Assembly (NCBI GenBank): GCA_036488815.1
Contig: DASXGX010000070.1
Coordinates: forward strand, 103,220-167,219
Length of the DNA stretch: 64,000 nucleotides
Source: Roseiarcus sp036488815
GTDB lineage: Bacteria > Pseudomonadota > Alphaproteobacteria > Rhizobiales > Beijerinckiaceae
Direction of reading: 5' to 3'
Position 1 is the stretch's first letter, and each line of letters opens with the position of its first letter. Made by a program: the position numbers and the translations under genes. Below, in pieces: positions 1-8,437 of this stretch. Below the pieces are notes generated by a model that worked only from the letters and a program-made list of their open reading frames with translations, did not search any database and was not told where the DNA came from.

Positions 1-228
1 GAGGCCAACGCCGTCGTCGAGATCGATTACACTGGCGCAAAGGTTCTCGGCGCGGCCGTCGAGCGGCTGCGCGCTCGCGGCGTCGACGTCGCCATCGCGC
101 GACTCGAATCGGTCCGCGCCCAGCAGAGCTATGTGCATCAGGGTCTGGAGGCGCTGATCGGACGCGACCATCGTTTTCACAGCGTCGAGGAAGCCGTGCG
201 GGCCTTGGCGCCGCGAAATCCGGCCTGA
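1..228 (+). CDS. STAS-domain C-terminus of a SulP-type anion transporter (partial)
   Basis: Only the last 75 codons are inside the window; the frame is open from base 1 to the TGA at 226-228. The peptide has the pattern of a STAS domain as found at the C-terminus of SulP (SLC26-like) sulfate, bicarbonate or carboxylate transporters: an aspartate-centred beta strand (VVEIDYTGAKVL), a helix, a second strand (VDVAIARL) and a final helix (SVEEAVRAL). The membrane part would lie upstream and is not seen, so a free-standing STAS protein cannot be excluded. It is 112 bases upstream of the mog start on the same strand; a shared transcript is possible but not shown. Confidence 0.6.
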   Translation, partial: EANAVVEIDYTGAKVLGAAVERLRARGVDVAIARLESVRAQQSYVHQGLEALIGRDHRFHSVEEAVRALAPRNPA

Positions 229-340
229 GAGCCCGCTTGGCGCAGCGAGCCGGCGGGCGATTCCCAGCCATGAGGCCGCCTGCTATGATGGCGTCGTCAT
301 CATGAGCGGCACGCTCGGGCGAGGGGCGAAAGGAGGCGAC

Positions 341-871
341 GTGATTCCGGTTCCCATTGGCGTCGTCACCGTATCCGACCGCGCGTCCGCCGGCGTCTAT
401 GAAGACAAGGGCGGGCCGGGCATCGAGGCGGCCCTGGCCGACATCCTGCTCACCGATTGGCGCCCGGTGCGGCGCCTTGTGCCCGACGAGCGCCCCGCCA
501 TCGAAACGGCGCTGCGCGATCTCGCCGACATCGAGCGCTGCGCTCTCATACTCACCACCGGGGGCACCGGGCCGAGCCCGCGCGACGTGACGCCCGAGGC
601 GACCGAGGCCGTGTGCGAACGCCTGATGCCCGGCTTCGGCGAAGCGATGCGGGCGCGCAGCCTCCTCGAAGTGCCGACGGCGATCCTCTCGCGCCAGATC
701 GCGGGGCTTCGCGGCGCCTGTCTCATCATCAACCTGCCAGGCAAACCGGCGGCGATCCGCACCTGCCTCGACGCGGTCTTCCCTGCGGTGCCCTATTGCC
801 TCGACCTGATCGGCGCGGATCGGCTCGACACCAACCCCGACATCTGTGTCGCTTTCCGCCCAAAGAGCTGA
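341..871 (+). CDS. mog: Molybdopterin adenylyltransferase (Mog/MoaB family)
   Basis: Predicted to adenylylate molybdopterin, the step that precedes molybdate insertion into molybdenum cofactor in the cytoplasm. The protein has the family landmarks: an N-terminal strand followed by VSDRASAGVYEDKGG, the glycine-rich TTGGTGPSPRDVTPEAT segment that contacts the pterin, and a late NLPGKP motif. I chose the GTG at 341 because a strong AGGAGG (331-336) sits 4 bases before it and the protein then begins just ahead of the first conserved strand, as in characterised Mog proteins. An in-frame ATG at 302 would add 13 residues unlike the family. Length of 176 residues is normal. Assignment as Mog rather than MoaB rests on overall pattern only. 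Confidence 0.88.
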   Translation: MIPVPIGVVTVSDRASAGVYEDKGGPGIEAALADILLTDWRPVRRLVPDERPAIETALRDLADIERCALILTTGGTGPSPRDVTPEATEAVCERLMPGFGEAMRARSLLEVPTAILSRQIAGLRGACLIINLPGKPAAIRTCLDAVFPAVPYCLDLIGADRLDTNPDICVAFRPKS

Positions 872-897
872 AATCAAGCCTCCGCACAGTTTCGGCA

Positions 898-922
898 GGA
901 ACCAATCGGGTCTTTGTCCGTT
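898..922 (+). promoter_or_regulatory. EcfG-type general stress promoter (GGAAC-N16-CGTT)
   Basis: GGAAC at 898-902 and CGTT at 919-922 are separated by exactly 16 bases, the textbook alphaproteobacterial EcfG (sigma-EcfG/RpoE2) promoter. It lies 30 bases upstream of the DUF892 start in a 80-base gap. Genes of that family are typical members of the PhyR-NepR-EcfG general stress regulon, so motif and gene agree. Confidence 0.8.
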
Positions 923-951
923 CCGGCCTTGATACGACGAGGAGGCTAATC

Positions 952-1443
952 ATGGCGACCACGAGAACGCTCGAAGATCTCTTTACCGAAACACTGAAGG
1001 ACATTTTCTACGCCGAGAAGCAAATCCTGCGCGCGCTGCCGAAAATGTCGCGCGAGTCTTCGTCTCCCGCCTTGAAGGAGGCTTTCGACAAGCATCGCGA
1101 CGAAACGGAAGGCCACGTCGAGCGGCTGCAACATGTTTTCGAAATGCTCGACAAACCGGCCCGCGGCAAGACTTGCGACGCCATCATCGGCATCATCGAC
1201 GAAGCGAAGGAAGTGATGGACGACTTCAAAGGCGCGGAGGCCTTGGACGCAGGCCTCGTCGCCTCGGGTCAAGCCGTCGAGCACTACGAAATCGCTCGCT
1301 ATGGCACGCTCAAAACCTGGGCCAATCAATTGGGGATGAAGGACGCCGCCAAACTCCTCGACCAGACGCTGCAGGAGGAGATCAAGGCCGACCAACTGCT
1401 GTCGAAGATCGCCATGTCGAGGGTGAACAAGGACGCGGCCTGA
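952..1443 (+). CDS. DUF892/YciE-type ferritin-like stress protein
   Basis: A 163-residue all-helical protein of the DUF892 (YciE/YciF) ferritin-like family. Candidate metal ligands are spread over four helices: E in DIFYAEKQ, D/E and H in DKHRDETEGHVERL, H and E in VEHYEIARYGTL, and E in LQEEIKADQLL. The start at 952 has a GAGGAGG-like site about 8 bases upstream (938-944) and the family-typical opening with an L-x-D-L-F motif. The exact reaction is not established for the family; a role in oxidative or osmotic stress is inferred. The EcfG promoter directly upstream supports general-stress control. It is probably a single-gene unit because a REP-like repeat follows. Confidence 0.85.
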   Translation: MATTRTLEDLFTETLKDIFYAEKQILRALPKMSRESSSPALKEAFDKHRDETEGHVERLQHVFEMLDKPARGKTCDAIIGIIDEAKEVMDDFKGAEALDAGLVASGQAVEHYEIARYGTLKTWANQLGMKDAAKLLDQTLQEEIKADQLLSKIAMSRVNKDAA

Positions 1444-1460
1444 AGCGCCTTCTGCTGCAG

Positions 1461-1552
1461 CCCTCACCCCAACCCCTCTCCCGCAAGCGGGAGAGGGGAT
1501 TTACCCTTCTCCCGCTTGCGGGAGAAGGTGGCGCGAAGCGCCGGATGAGGGC
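1461..1552. repeat. REP-like intergenic repeat with two hairpins
   Basis: Two consecutive near-perfect inverted repeats: 1473-1498, arms CCCCTCTCCCGC and GCGGGAGAGGGG, and 1504-1528, arms CCTTCTCCCGC and GCGGGAGAAGG. They lie between the convergent DUF892 and helicase genes. This sequence type (leading with CCCTCACCCCAACCC) is a very common dispersed intergenic element in proteobacterial genomes. It may also act as a bidirectional transcription stop. Confidence 0.8.
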
Positions 1553-1616
1553 CTTCCGATTCCAACACATCGCAAAGCGCCGGCCGATTGTCGGTCCTGC
1601 TCCGCAATGCGGCGGT

Positions 1617-3665
1617 TCAGCGCCACATCGCGCGCATCCGCGCGGCGAGGTCCACCCTCGGCCCTTCGCTGAAGCGCGGCGCCGGCTCGGTTGCGGCGGG
1701 CGGCCAGGTTTGGCGCGCGAAGTGCTTGAGGAGCGGCGCCGGAATGAAGCGCGTGCGTCCCGCGAACACGTGCCGGTCGCCGTTCTTGGGCTGGCCGTGC
1801 ACATAGAAGCGCTGCGGGACGATCAGCGAGAGATCGTCCTTGGCGCGGGTCATGGCGACATAGAGCAGGCGGCGTTCCTCTTCGATCTCCTCCGACGAGC
1901 CGGTCGCGAGATCGGAGGGAATGCAGCCGTCGACGCAATTGAGCACGAACACCGACTTCCATTCCTGGCCCTTGGCGGAATGGATGGTGGAGAGGATGAG
2001 ATAATCCTCGTCGCGCAACGGCGGCCCCGCTTCGTCGCTGGTCGCGTCCGGCGGATCGAGCGTCACTTCGCTCAAGAACCGCTCGCGCGAGGGAAAGGCG
2101 GCGGCGATCCGCTCCAGCGCGTCGAGGTCGGCCGCGCGCGTCGTCGCGTTGTCGTAGCTTTCCTCCAGGTTGGCGCGCCGCCAGGCGATCGCTTCGCCGA
2201 GGTCGCTCGGCCAGGGCGCGCTATGCGCGAGGCGCTGCAGCAGGCCCACGAATTCGCCGAAGGCGACGCGCGCCTTGGCCGGCGGCGACAAGGCGGCGAG
2301 CGCGGCAAAGCCGTCGTCGGCCGCCGCCGCGGCGACGATTCTTTCCGCGCTCGCCGGGCCGACGCCGGGCAGCAATTGCGCGACGCGAAAACCGGCGACC
2401 CGGTCCCTCGGATTGGTCGCAAAGCGGAGCAGCGCGAGCGTATCCTTGATGTGCGCCGCGTCGAGGAATTTGAGACCGCCGAATTTGACGAACGGAATGT
2501 TGCGGCGCGTGAGCTCGAGTTCTAGCGCAGCGCTGTGATGGGCGGCGCGGAACAGCACCGCCTGCGACTTCAGCGTCTCGCCCGCTTCGCGGTTTTCGAG
2601 CACGCGCGTGGCGACGAAACGGGCCTGATCGATTTCCTCGCCGACCGTGACCAGCGCCGGCGGCGCGCCCGTAGCGCGGTCGCTCCAGAGATCCTTGGCG
2701 AAGCGCTCGGGCGCCAGCGCGATGACGGCGTTGGCCGCCGTCAGGATCGGCTTGGTCGAGCGATAGTTGCGATCGAGCGTGACGATGCGCGCCGGCGGCG
2801 CGAAGCTCTGGGGAAAATCCAGGATGTTGCGCACCGTCGCGGCGCGGAACGAATAGATCGACTGCGCGTCGTCGCCGACCACCGTCAGCCCGCGCCCCTC
2901 GGGCCGCAGCGCGAGCACGATCTCGGCCTGCAGGCGGTTGGTGTCCTGATATTCGTCGACCAGCAGATGGTCGAAGCGGCTCGCCACCTCGGCGGCGATC
3001 TCGGGCTCAGCGAGCATCTGCGCGAGATAGAGCAGCAGATCGTCGTAGTCGAGCACCGCCTGGCGCTGTTTGGCTTCGACATAGGCCGCAAACAGGCCGC
3101 GCAGCGCCTCTTCGTGCGCCGCCGCCCAGGGGAAATGCTTGCCGAGCGTCTCGCCGAGCGCGGCGCGCGAATTGACGACGCGCGAATAGATCGCCAGGCA
3201 CGTCGCCTTGGTCGGGAAGCGCTCCTTCATCGCCGAGAGGCCCGCTTCATGGCGCGCCCAGTTCATCAGGTCGGCCGAGTCTTCCCGGTCGTGGATGGTG
3301 AATTGCGGATCGAGCCCGAGCCGCTGCGCATACTCGCGCAACAGCCGCGCGCCGATCGAATGGAACGTGCCGGCGTAGGCGGGAAGTGCCTGCGCCGCCG
3401 CTTCCGCCGCGAGCCTGCGTTGCAACAGCCCCTGCACGCGCCGGTTCAACTCCGCCGCCGCGCGGCGCGAGAAGGTCGCGAGCATGATGCGCTTCGGGTC
3501 GGCGCCTTCGAGAATGAGATGCGCGACCCGGTGCGCCAGCGTGTTGGTCTTGCCCGAGCCGGCGCCGGCGATGACGAGGAGCGGCGCGTCGCCATGCTCG
3601 GTCGCGAGGCGCTGTCCGTCGTTGAGGTCGTCGAGGTGACGGCTGCGAATCAGGGCGGGCGGCAT
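1617..3665 (-). CDS. UvrD/Rep/PcrA-type superfamily 1A DNA helicase
   Basis: ATP-dependent 3'-5' DNA helicase of 682 residues, acting in repair or replication restart. Superfamily 1A motifs are in order: Q motif (LNDGQRLA, about residue 14-21), Walker A GAGSGKT (34-40), motif Ia (ATFSRRAAAEL), Walker B VDEYQDTN, motif III GDDAQSIYSFR, motif IV LDRNYRS, motif V STIHSAKGQEWKSVF and motif VI LYVAMTRAK. It is a little shorter than standard UvrD and lacks an evident long C-terminal extension, so it may be a secondary UvrD-like helicase rather than the main repair enzyme. The ATG at 3665 is the only good start before the Q motif. Confidence 0.9.
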   Translation of the reverse strand: MPPALIRSRHLDDLNDGQRLATEHGDAPLLVIAGAGSGKTNTLAHRVAHLILEGADPKRIMLATFSRRAAAELNRRVQGLLQRRLAAEAAAQALPAYAGTFHSIGARLLREYAQRLGLDPQFTIHDREDSADLMNWARHEAGLSAMKERFPTKATCLAIYSRVVNSRAALGETLGKHFPWAAAHEEALRGLFAAYVEAKQRQAVLDYDDLLLYLAQMLAEPEIAAEVASRFDHLLVDEYQDTNRLQAEIVLALRPEGRGLTVVGDDAQSIYSFRAATVRNILDFPQSFAPPARIVTLDRNYRSTKPILTAANAVIALAPERFAKDLWSDRATGAPPALVTVGEEIDQARFVATRVLENREAGETLKSQAVLFRAAHHSAALELELTRRNIPFVKFGGLKFLDAAHIKDTLALLRFATNPRDRVAGFRVAQLLPGVGPASAERIVAAAAADDGFAALAALSPPAKARVAFGEFVGLLQRLAHSAPWPSDLGEAIAWRRANLEESYDNATTRAADLDALERIAAAFPSRERFLSEVTLDPPDATSDEAGPPLRDEDYLILSTIHSAKGQEWKSVFVLNCVDGCIPSDLATGSSEEIEEERRLLYVAMTRAKDDLSLIVPQRFYVHGQPKNGDRHVFAGRTRFIPAPLLKHFARQTWPPAATEPAPRFSEGPRVDLAARMRAMWR

Positions 3666-3795
3666 GGGTTACGGAAACATGGTCTGCGAACTGGGGGCAA
3701 GCGGGATAGTCGCCCCACCTCCTTCTTGCGTTGGCGTCTTGCAGCGGAGGCTTTGGCGGTCGAGCGCATTCCGACGGTCATACCCTGGTTCGATG

Positions 3796-3809
3796 CGGTC
3801 CTTATCATA
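3796..3809. repeat. 14-bp direct repeat, second copy at 4025-4038
   Basis: CGGTCCTTATCATA occurs at 3796-3809 and again exactly at 4025-4038, the second copy lying inside the AT-rich gene that starts at 3913. Both copies are preceded by CGAT, the first with one extra base. An exact 14-mer within 230 bases is unlikely by chance. It may mark an insertion or a duplicated binding site; I cannot tell which. Confidence 0.5.
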
Positions 3810-3912
3810 GCGGTGGTAGGATTACGTTAGACGCAAGAATGTTTTCTGTTTGTCCCTACAAACGCATTGCGTTTTGTAAACGGATTGACATTGTGGAGAA
3901 GCTACTTGGCGA

Positions 3913-4767
3913 ATGGGGGGCGACTTGCGCGAATTGCTCGTGGCGAAGTTTGACGGTCAAGCCAGCGAACAACATAAATTACCAGCTTATGAAGCGGTGC
4001 AGAGCTTGTACGGAATAGCGCGATCGGTCCTTATCATAACCAACTATGTTGCAGAGGGCAGAGTCCGTCGTAAGGAGTTTAATCCTGAAGGATTCGAATT
4101 GAACATTATTGCCCAACGCGCGGGCAGTTTTGAAACGGTGTTCGAATTGGTCACAGACCCGATGTCGATGACGATAATCGGTGGGCTTGGACTAAGTGTG
4201 GCCGGAAATTTTGTAACTGATGTAATTAAGAGTGTATTCCAAAGAGCGATAGGTAAGCAAGCACAACCCGATATTGAAGCGTTAGAATCATCTGGAAAGC
4301 TTAGCGGAGGTGACATGGCCGCACTCGTAGACGCGATCGAACCGGCTATGAAGAATGCGCATCGTTCGGTAAACAAAGGTGCGTCAAATATTTTCATAAT
4401 CGCAGGGGACGGCAATTATGTTACGCTAAATCAAGCATCAAAAGATTATGTAAATTCGTCGATCAGGGATGAGCGGATTCGTGCTAAACTATTCAGCGTC
4501 GCCAGTTTTAATGCTAATAGTGGATATGGAAGGGCATTTGACTACGAAGAAGGGAGAACGATACCATTTGTTATGCAGCACGACGCCGACCGAAAGACCA
4601 TAGACACGATATTGGGCAGCATGTCATCATATGCGCGGCGGCGACATCTTGGTGACGATCTCAGGACGGCAGTTGCCTTCCAGTATCGTGCAACTCTGTC
4701 AGTCGATGGACGGGTCAAGATGCTCAATTTGATGAAGGCTCGGCAAGAAATATCAGATCTCCAGTGA
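3913..4767 (+). CDS. AT-rich orphan protein of unknown function (possible DUF7946-like)
   Basis: A 284-residue protein I do not confidently recognise. The N-terminal 90 residues read like a small ligand or assembly domain (VAKFDGQASEQHKLPAYEAV, then a helix and VLIITNYV), a pattern reminiscent of DUF7946. Residues about 90-110 are hydrophobic and glycine-rich (MTIIGGLGLSVAGNFV). The C-terminal 75 residues look like beta-strands (GRTIPFVMQHD, AFQYRATLSVDGRVKMLN). Base composition is far more AT-rich than all neighbours, with many AAT, TTA and ATA codons, so it was probably acquired recently. ATG 3913 is the only plausible start after the in-frame stop at 3886-3888; GGAG at 3895-3898 is a somewhat distant ribosome site. 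It stands alone, transcribed away from the helicase. Confidence 0.6.
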   Translation: MGGDLRELLVAKFDGQASEQHKLPAYEAVQSLYGIARSVLIITNYVAEGRVRRKEFNPEGFELNIIAQRAGSFETVFELVTDPMSMTIIGGLGLSVAGNFVTDVIKSVFQRAIGKQAQPDIEALESSGKLSGGDMAALVDAIEPAMKNAHRSVNKGASNIFIIAGDGNYVTLNQASKDYVNSSIRDERIRAKLFSVASFNANSGYGRAFDYEEGRTIPFVMQHDADRKTIDTILGSMSSYARRRHLGDDLRTAVAFQYRATLSVDGRVKMLNLMKARQEISDLQ

Positions 4768-4936
4768 CTTCTCGTCACAGGCTCCCTATGGGCCTTGCGG
4801 AAACCTTTTACAGCGAGAAGACGCGCCTGCGCTAGATAGGCTCTTCAGGAGGACGTGGCGGAAGATCGGGTTGTAAGCCCTTGAAATAAGGCTTTCTGGT
4901 GGGCTGGTTGTCCGTTCTGCGTGCCTCGCCCGTCAC

Positions 4937-5053
4937 TTTGCCCGCTAGCCTTTCGATCAGCCCAATCGCAGCCGCTGGCGCCTTCGGCCGGTAACCGTTG
5001 ATCATGAGCCGTCGCGCGGTGGGAGCCATCTCGGCAGCGATATCTGCGCATCC
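4937..5053 (-). pseudogene. Decayed fragment of a DUF72 (YecE-like) gene
   Basis: On the minus strand, 4937-5005 encodes MINGYRPKAPAAAIGLIER plus LAGK, almost identical to the C-terminal end MINGFKPKAPAAAMALIER of the intact DUF72 gene at 6054-6860. Just upstream in the same frame ADIAAEM...ARRLM resembles the ADITADF..ARLM segment of the intact protein, so the two pieces appear joined by an internal deletion. The frame then runs past the normal stop into unrelated sequence. The rest of the gap 4768-5240 shows no gene I can support; TTGACA at 5159 is an unproven -35 candidate for the next gene. Confidence 0.7.
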
Positions 5054-5240
5054 TCAAGGTTGCAAAGCGAGCGCCGCGAAATCGGAGGGCGGCATGCCGC
5101 GAGGACCATGGTGCCGAGGCGGCGGTATGCCGTCCGCGTGACTCCGCCGATAGTAGTCTTGACAGAAGGCCTCGCGCGGCCAAGCCTCCAAGGCGGGCGC
5201 GCGCGCCGGTCGGCCGGGGCGCGCTGGGGAGGGGGCGCCG

Positions 5241-6038
5241 ATGCAGCAAGGGATCTGGCCGGCGATTTTCCTCGCCGCGCTTCTGTGCGCCGCCGCCGGC
5301 GCCGGTGTCTTTGTCAACGCCCGCTTACCGGAGCGGCACCGATCGCGCGATTCGATCGAGATGGTCCAACTCGCCATCACCCTGCTCGTGACTTTCGTCG
5401 CGATCGTGCTTGGCCTGCTCACGACTTCGGTCAAGTCAGGCTACGACGCCGCCTACGGGGCGCGCGGGGCCTACGCCGGCCAGATCGCTCAGCTCGACCG
5501 TTGCCTGCGCGACTACGGGCCGGAAACCGCCAAGATGCGCGACGAGCTGCGCGGCTACGTCGCCGCCGTCATCGCCTCGACCTGGCCGAACGAGCCGGCG
5601 CCGGCCGGCGTCTCCTATCCCGACGTGAAGCAGATGCCGCGCATCGGCGAGGATACGACGCTCGCCGATCTGATCAACGACGTCGGCCTCAAGATCGACG
5701 CCTTGGAGCCCGACGACGTGTTGCGCCGCAACCTCGCCTATTCGTGCCGGCTGCAATTCGGCGAGATGATGGCGCGCCGCTGGCAGGTGATCGAAGGCAT
5801 TCGCCGCTCGATCTCGACGCCGTTCTATTGGGTGCTGGTGTTCTGGCTGGTCATCCTGTTCGCCTGCTTCGGCCTCAGGGCGCCCGCCAGCCGGATGAGC
5901 ATGATCGTGATCGCGCTGTCGGCGGTCTCGGTGTCGCTCGCCGTCTTCGTGATTCTCGATATGGATCTCCCCTACGGAGGCGTGTTCGGCATCCCGAGCA
6001 CGGCGATGCGGAACGCGCTGGCGGACATGATGCGTTGA
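5241..6038 (+). CDS. DUF4239 (bestrophin-like) inner-membrane protein
   Basis: A 265-residue membrane protein. Hydrophobic segments lie at about residues 5-25, 43-66, 195-213 and 220-240, with a roughly 120-residue polar domain between the second and third. This two-plus-two layout, the LTTSVKSGYDAAYGARG segment after helix 2 and the RRSISTPFYWVLVFWL segment before helix 3 fit DUF4239, sometimes called bestrophin-like. No transported ion or function is established for the family. ATG 5241 follows a GGGGAGGGGG site at about 5226-5235. It is convergent with the DUF72 gene, only 15 bases away. Confidence 0.75.
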   Translation: MQQGIWPAIFLAALLCAAAGAGVFVNARLPERHRSRDSIEMVQLAITLLVTFVAIVLGLLTTSVKSGYDAAYGARGAYAGQIAQLDRCLRDYGPETAKMRDELRGYVAAVIASTWPNEPAPAGVSYPDVKQMPRIGEDTTLADLINDVGLKIDALEPDDVLRRNLAYSCRLQFGEMMARRWQVIEGIRRSISTPFYWVLVFWLVILFACFGLRAPASRMSMIVIALSAVSVSLAVFVILDMDLPYGGVFGIPSTAMRNALADMMR

Positions 6039-6053
6039 CGCTGGGGCGGGGCT

Positions 6054-6860
6054 TCAGCCGGCCAACCGCTCGATCAGCGCCATCGCCGCCGCCGGCGCCT
6101 TCGGCTTGAAGCCGTTGATCATGTAGATGAAGACGTCGCGCGGCCCCTTGCCTTCCCCCTTTGTCACGCTCTCGAACCCCTCGGGCGCGCCGCCCTTCGC
6201 CCAGACGCGGGCGTTCGCCGCCCAGCGGTCGAGCGCTTTGCCGGAGTAGCCGGATTCCTCGTCCTCCCGCGCCCGCATCAGCCGCGCATAAACGAAGTCC
6301 GCGGTGATGTCTGCGATCTCGGGAAACTCCTCGCTGTCGGTATAGACGACGCCCACCCCATAGGCGCGCAGCAGCGCGATGAAGTCGGGGCTGCGGAAAC
6401 TCTCGTGGCGAACTTCGACGACATGGCGGATTGCGAGCCCTTCGACGCTCTTGGGCAGCAGTTTGAGAAAGTCCTCGAAATCTTTCGCGTCGAACTTCTT
6501 GGTCGCCATGAACTGCCAATTGATCGGCCCGAGCTTCTCCTTCAGTTCGGCGACGCCGCTCGCCAGGAAGCGCTCGACGGAGGACGCCGATTCGGCGAGC
6601 GCGCGGCGGTTGGTGGCGTAGCGCGTTCCCTTCACCGAGAAAACGAAGCCGTCCGGCGTCTCCGCGCGCCATTTGGCGAAGCTCTCGCGTTTCTGTGCGC
6701 CGTAATAGGTGCCGTTGATCTCGATCGAGGTCAGCTTGCCGCTGGCGTATTCGAGCTCGCGCTTCTGCGGCAGGCCGGGCGGATAAAAGGTTTCGCGCCA
6801 CGGCTCGAAGGTCCAGCCGCCGACGCCGACGACGATGCGTCCCTGTGCTTTGCCGACCAT
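6054..6860 (-). CDS. DUF72 (YecE-like) TIM-barrel protein
   Basis: A 268-residue member of the DUF72/YecE family, a TIM-barrel fold of unproven biochemical role. Visible family features are the opening GRIVVGVGGWTFEPWRETFYP, the strand TSIEINGTYYG, the repeated-aromatic FVFSVKGTRYATNRR, the acidic motif VVEVRHESFRS and the terminal DVFIYMINGFKPKAPAAA block. Length is normal. A cupin gene starts 24 bases upstream on the same strand, suggesting a two-gene unit. A partial second copy lies 1 kb away at 4937-5053. Confidence 0.85.
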   Translation of the reverse strand: MVGKAQGRIVVGVGGWTFEPWRETFYPPGLPQKRELEYASGKLTSIEINGTYYGAQKRESFAKWRAETPDGFVFSVKGTRYATNRRALAESASSVERFLASGVAELKEKLGPINWQFMATKKFDAKDFEDFLKLLPKSVEGLAIRHVVEVRHESFRSPDFIALLRAYGVGVVYTDSEEFPEIADITADFVYARLMRAREDEESGYSGKALDRWAANARVWAKGGAPEGFESVTKGEGKGPRDVFIYMINGFKPKAPAAAMALIERLAG

Positions 6861-6884
6861 TGGCGCCCTCCCGGCTTGCGTCGA

Positions 6885-7361
6885 TCACTCCGGATGCGTC
6901 GGGTCGATCCAGCGCACCGCCTCCGGCTTCTCCACCGGCTCGATGTCGAGATTGACGGCCACCGCTTCACCGTCCGAGCGCACCAGCACGCATTCCAACG
7001 CCTCGTCTCGGCTGGCGTTGATCTCCTGATGCGGCACATAGGGCGGCACATAGATGAAATCGCCCGGCCCCGCCTCGGCGACGAACTCCAGCCGCTCGCC
7101 CCAGCGCATCCGCGCCTTGCCCTTCACGACATAGATGACGCTTTCGAGATGGCCGTGGTGGTGCGCGCCTGTCTTGGCGTCGGGGTGGATCGTCACGGTG
7201 CCGGCCCAGAGCTTCTGCGCGCCGACGCGGGCGAAATTGATCGCGGCCTTACGGTCCATGCCGGGCGTCTGGGCGGTGTTTCCGTCCAGCGATCCCGAGG
7301 GGACGACGCGCACGCCGTCGTGCTTCCAGGCGGGCGTCGGATGCTCGTGATCGTGTGGCAT
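6885..7361 (-). CDS. Cupin-domain metal-binding protein
   Basis: A 158-residue single-domain cupin. Cupin motif 1 is visible as HHHGHLESVIYVVKGKARMRWGE cut into GAHHHGHLESV and YVVKGKARM, with three clustered histidines and a glutamate as metal ligands. Motif 2 is PGDFIYVPPYVPHQEIN. The N-terminus is histidine-rich (MPHDHEH). The start at 7361 is preceded by AAGAGG, and the upstream frame encodes basic junk. It probably binds a divalent metal; the substrate is unknown. It is likely cotranscribed with the DUF72 gene. Confidence 0.85.
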   Translation of the reverse strand: MPHDHEHPTPAWKHDGVRVVPSGSLDGNTAQTPGMDRKAAINFARVGAQKLWAGTVTIHPDAKTGAHHHGHLESVIYVVKGKARMRWGERLEFVAEAGPGDFIYVPPYVPHQEINASRDEALECVLVRSDGEAVAVNLDIEPVEKPEAVRWIDPTHPE

Positions 7362-7549
7362 TGGCGAACCTCTTGGACGGGCAGGGGAAAGCATAGCGCG
7401 GCGCGCCTGAACCGCATAGCGGCTCGGCTTTTGGCGGCTCGGCGCACGCGCCGCTTGAATCCGATTCGACAAAATGTGAGACCTCGGCCTCGATCTCGCC
7501 CGTTTTGTGGACATTTTCCCGGCGCGGATCGACAAAAAGGAATCACGCC

Positions 7550-8395
7550 ATGGCCATTCATCCAGCTCTGACGGCGGAGCATTGCGCCGTCATCACCGGC
7601 GGCGCCTCCGGCATCGGCCTTGCGGCCGCCAAAAGATTCGCGTCAATGGGGCTCAACGTCGTGGTCGCCGACCTCGCGGGCGCCCGGCTCGACGCGGCCG
7701 CCGCGGAGGTCGCCGCGCTCGGCAAGGGCCGCGTTCTCGCCGTCCCGACGGACGTCAGCCGCCTCGCGGACATCGAGGCGCTCGAACGCAAGGCGCGCGA
7801 AGCCTTTGGCGACGTCCATGTGGTGATGAACAACGCCGGCGTGCAGCCGGGCAGCACGATGTTCGGCGACGGCGAAGCGTGGCGACGCGTCATCGACGTC
7901 AACCTATGGGGCGTGATCCATGGCTCGCGCGTCTTCGCGCCGGCGATGATCGCCAGCCGCCGCCCCGGCCTCATCATCAACACCGGCTCCAAGCAGGGCA
8001 TCACCACGCCGCCGGGCGATCCCGCCTACAATGTCTCCAAGGCCGGCGTGAAGGCGTTCACCGAGGCCTTGCAGCACGAGTTGCGCAACGCCGAGGGCAG
8101 CCAGGTTTCGGCGCATCTGCTGATCCCCGGCTTTGTGTTCACGGCGCTCACGGCCCATGGCCGCGCCCAGAAGCCGGCCGCCGCCTGGACGCCGGAACAG
8201 ACGGTCGACTTCATGCTCGAGCGACTCGAGGCGGGCGATTTCTACATCCTCTGCCCCGACAACGACGTGAGCCGGGCGCTCGACGAGCGGCGCATGGCCT
8301 GGGCCATCGGCGACATCATCGAAAATCGCCCTGCGCTGTCGCGCTGGCATCCCGATCACGCCGAAGCCTTCAAGGCGAGCGTGAAGGGCCTCTGA
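7550..8395 (+). CDS. Short-chain dehydrogenase/reductase
   Basis: A 281-residue classical SDR oxidoreductase. The cofactor motif is TGGASGIG near residue 13-20, followed by an acidic VADLAG end of strand 2 (favouring NAD), the NNAG motif in MNNAGVQPG, a catalytic serine in NTGSKQG and YxxxK as YNVSK. The C-terminal 60 residues (PEQTVDFMLERLEAGDFYILCP, then a WHPDHAEAF tail) are longer than the standard 250-residue SDR. Start at 7550 has AAAAAGGA upstream. Substrate cannot be inferred; the gene is monocistronic as far as seen. Confidence 0.88.
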   Translation: MAIHPALTAEHCAVITGGASGIGLAAAKRFASMGLNVVVADLAGARLDAAAAEVAALGKGRVLAVPTDVSRLADIEALERKAREAFGDVHVVMNNAGVQPGSTMFGDGEAWRRVIDVNLWGVIHGSRVFAPAMIASRRPGLIINTGSKQGITTPPGDPAYNVSKAGVKAFTEALQHELRNAEGSQVSAHLLIPGFVFTALTAHGRAQKPAAAWTPEQTVDFMLERLEAGDFYILCPDNDVSRALDERRMAWAIGDIIENRPALSRWHPDHAEAFKASVKGL

Positions 8396-8437
8396 GCGCC
8401 TTCTGTATTCTGGTGGACGCGCCGAGCAGCTCTTTTC

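Noticed and set aside
1461..1552. Back-to-back hairpins considered as a riboswitch or small RNA
   Set aside because: The sequence is a common dispersed REP-like repeat between convergent genes, with no adjacent gene start to regulate.
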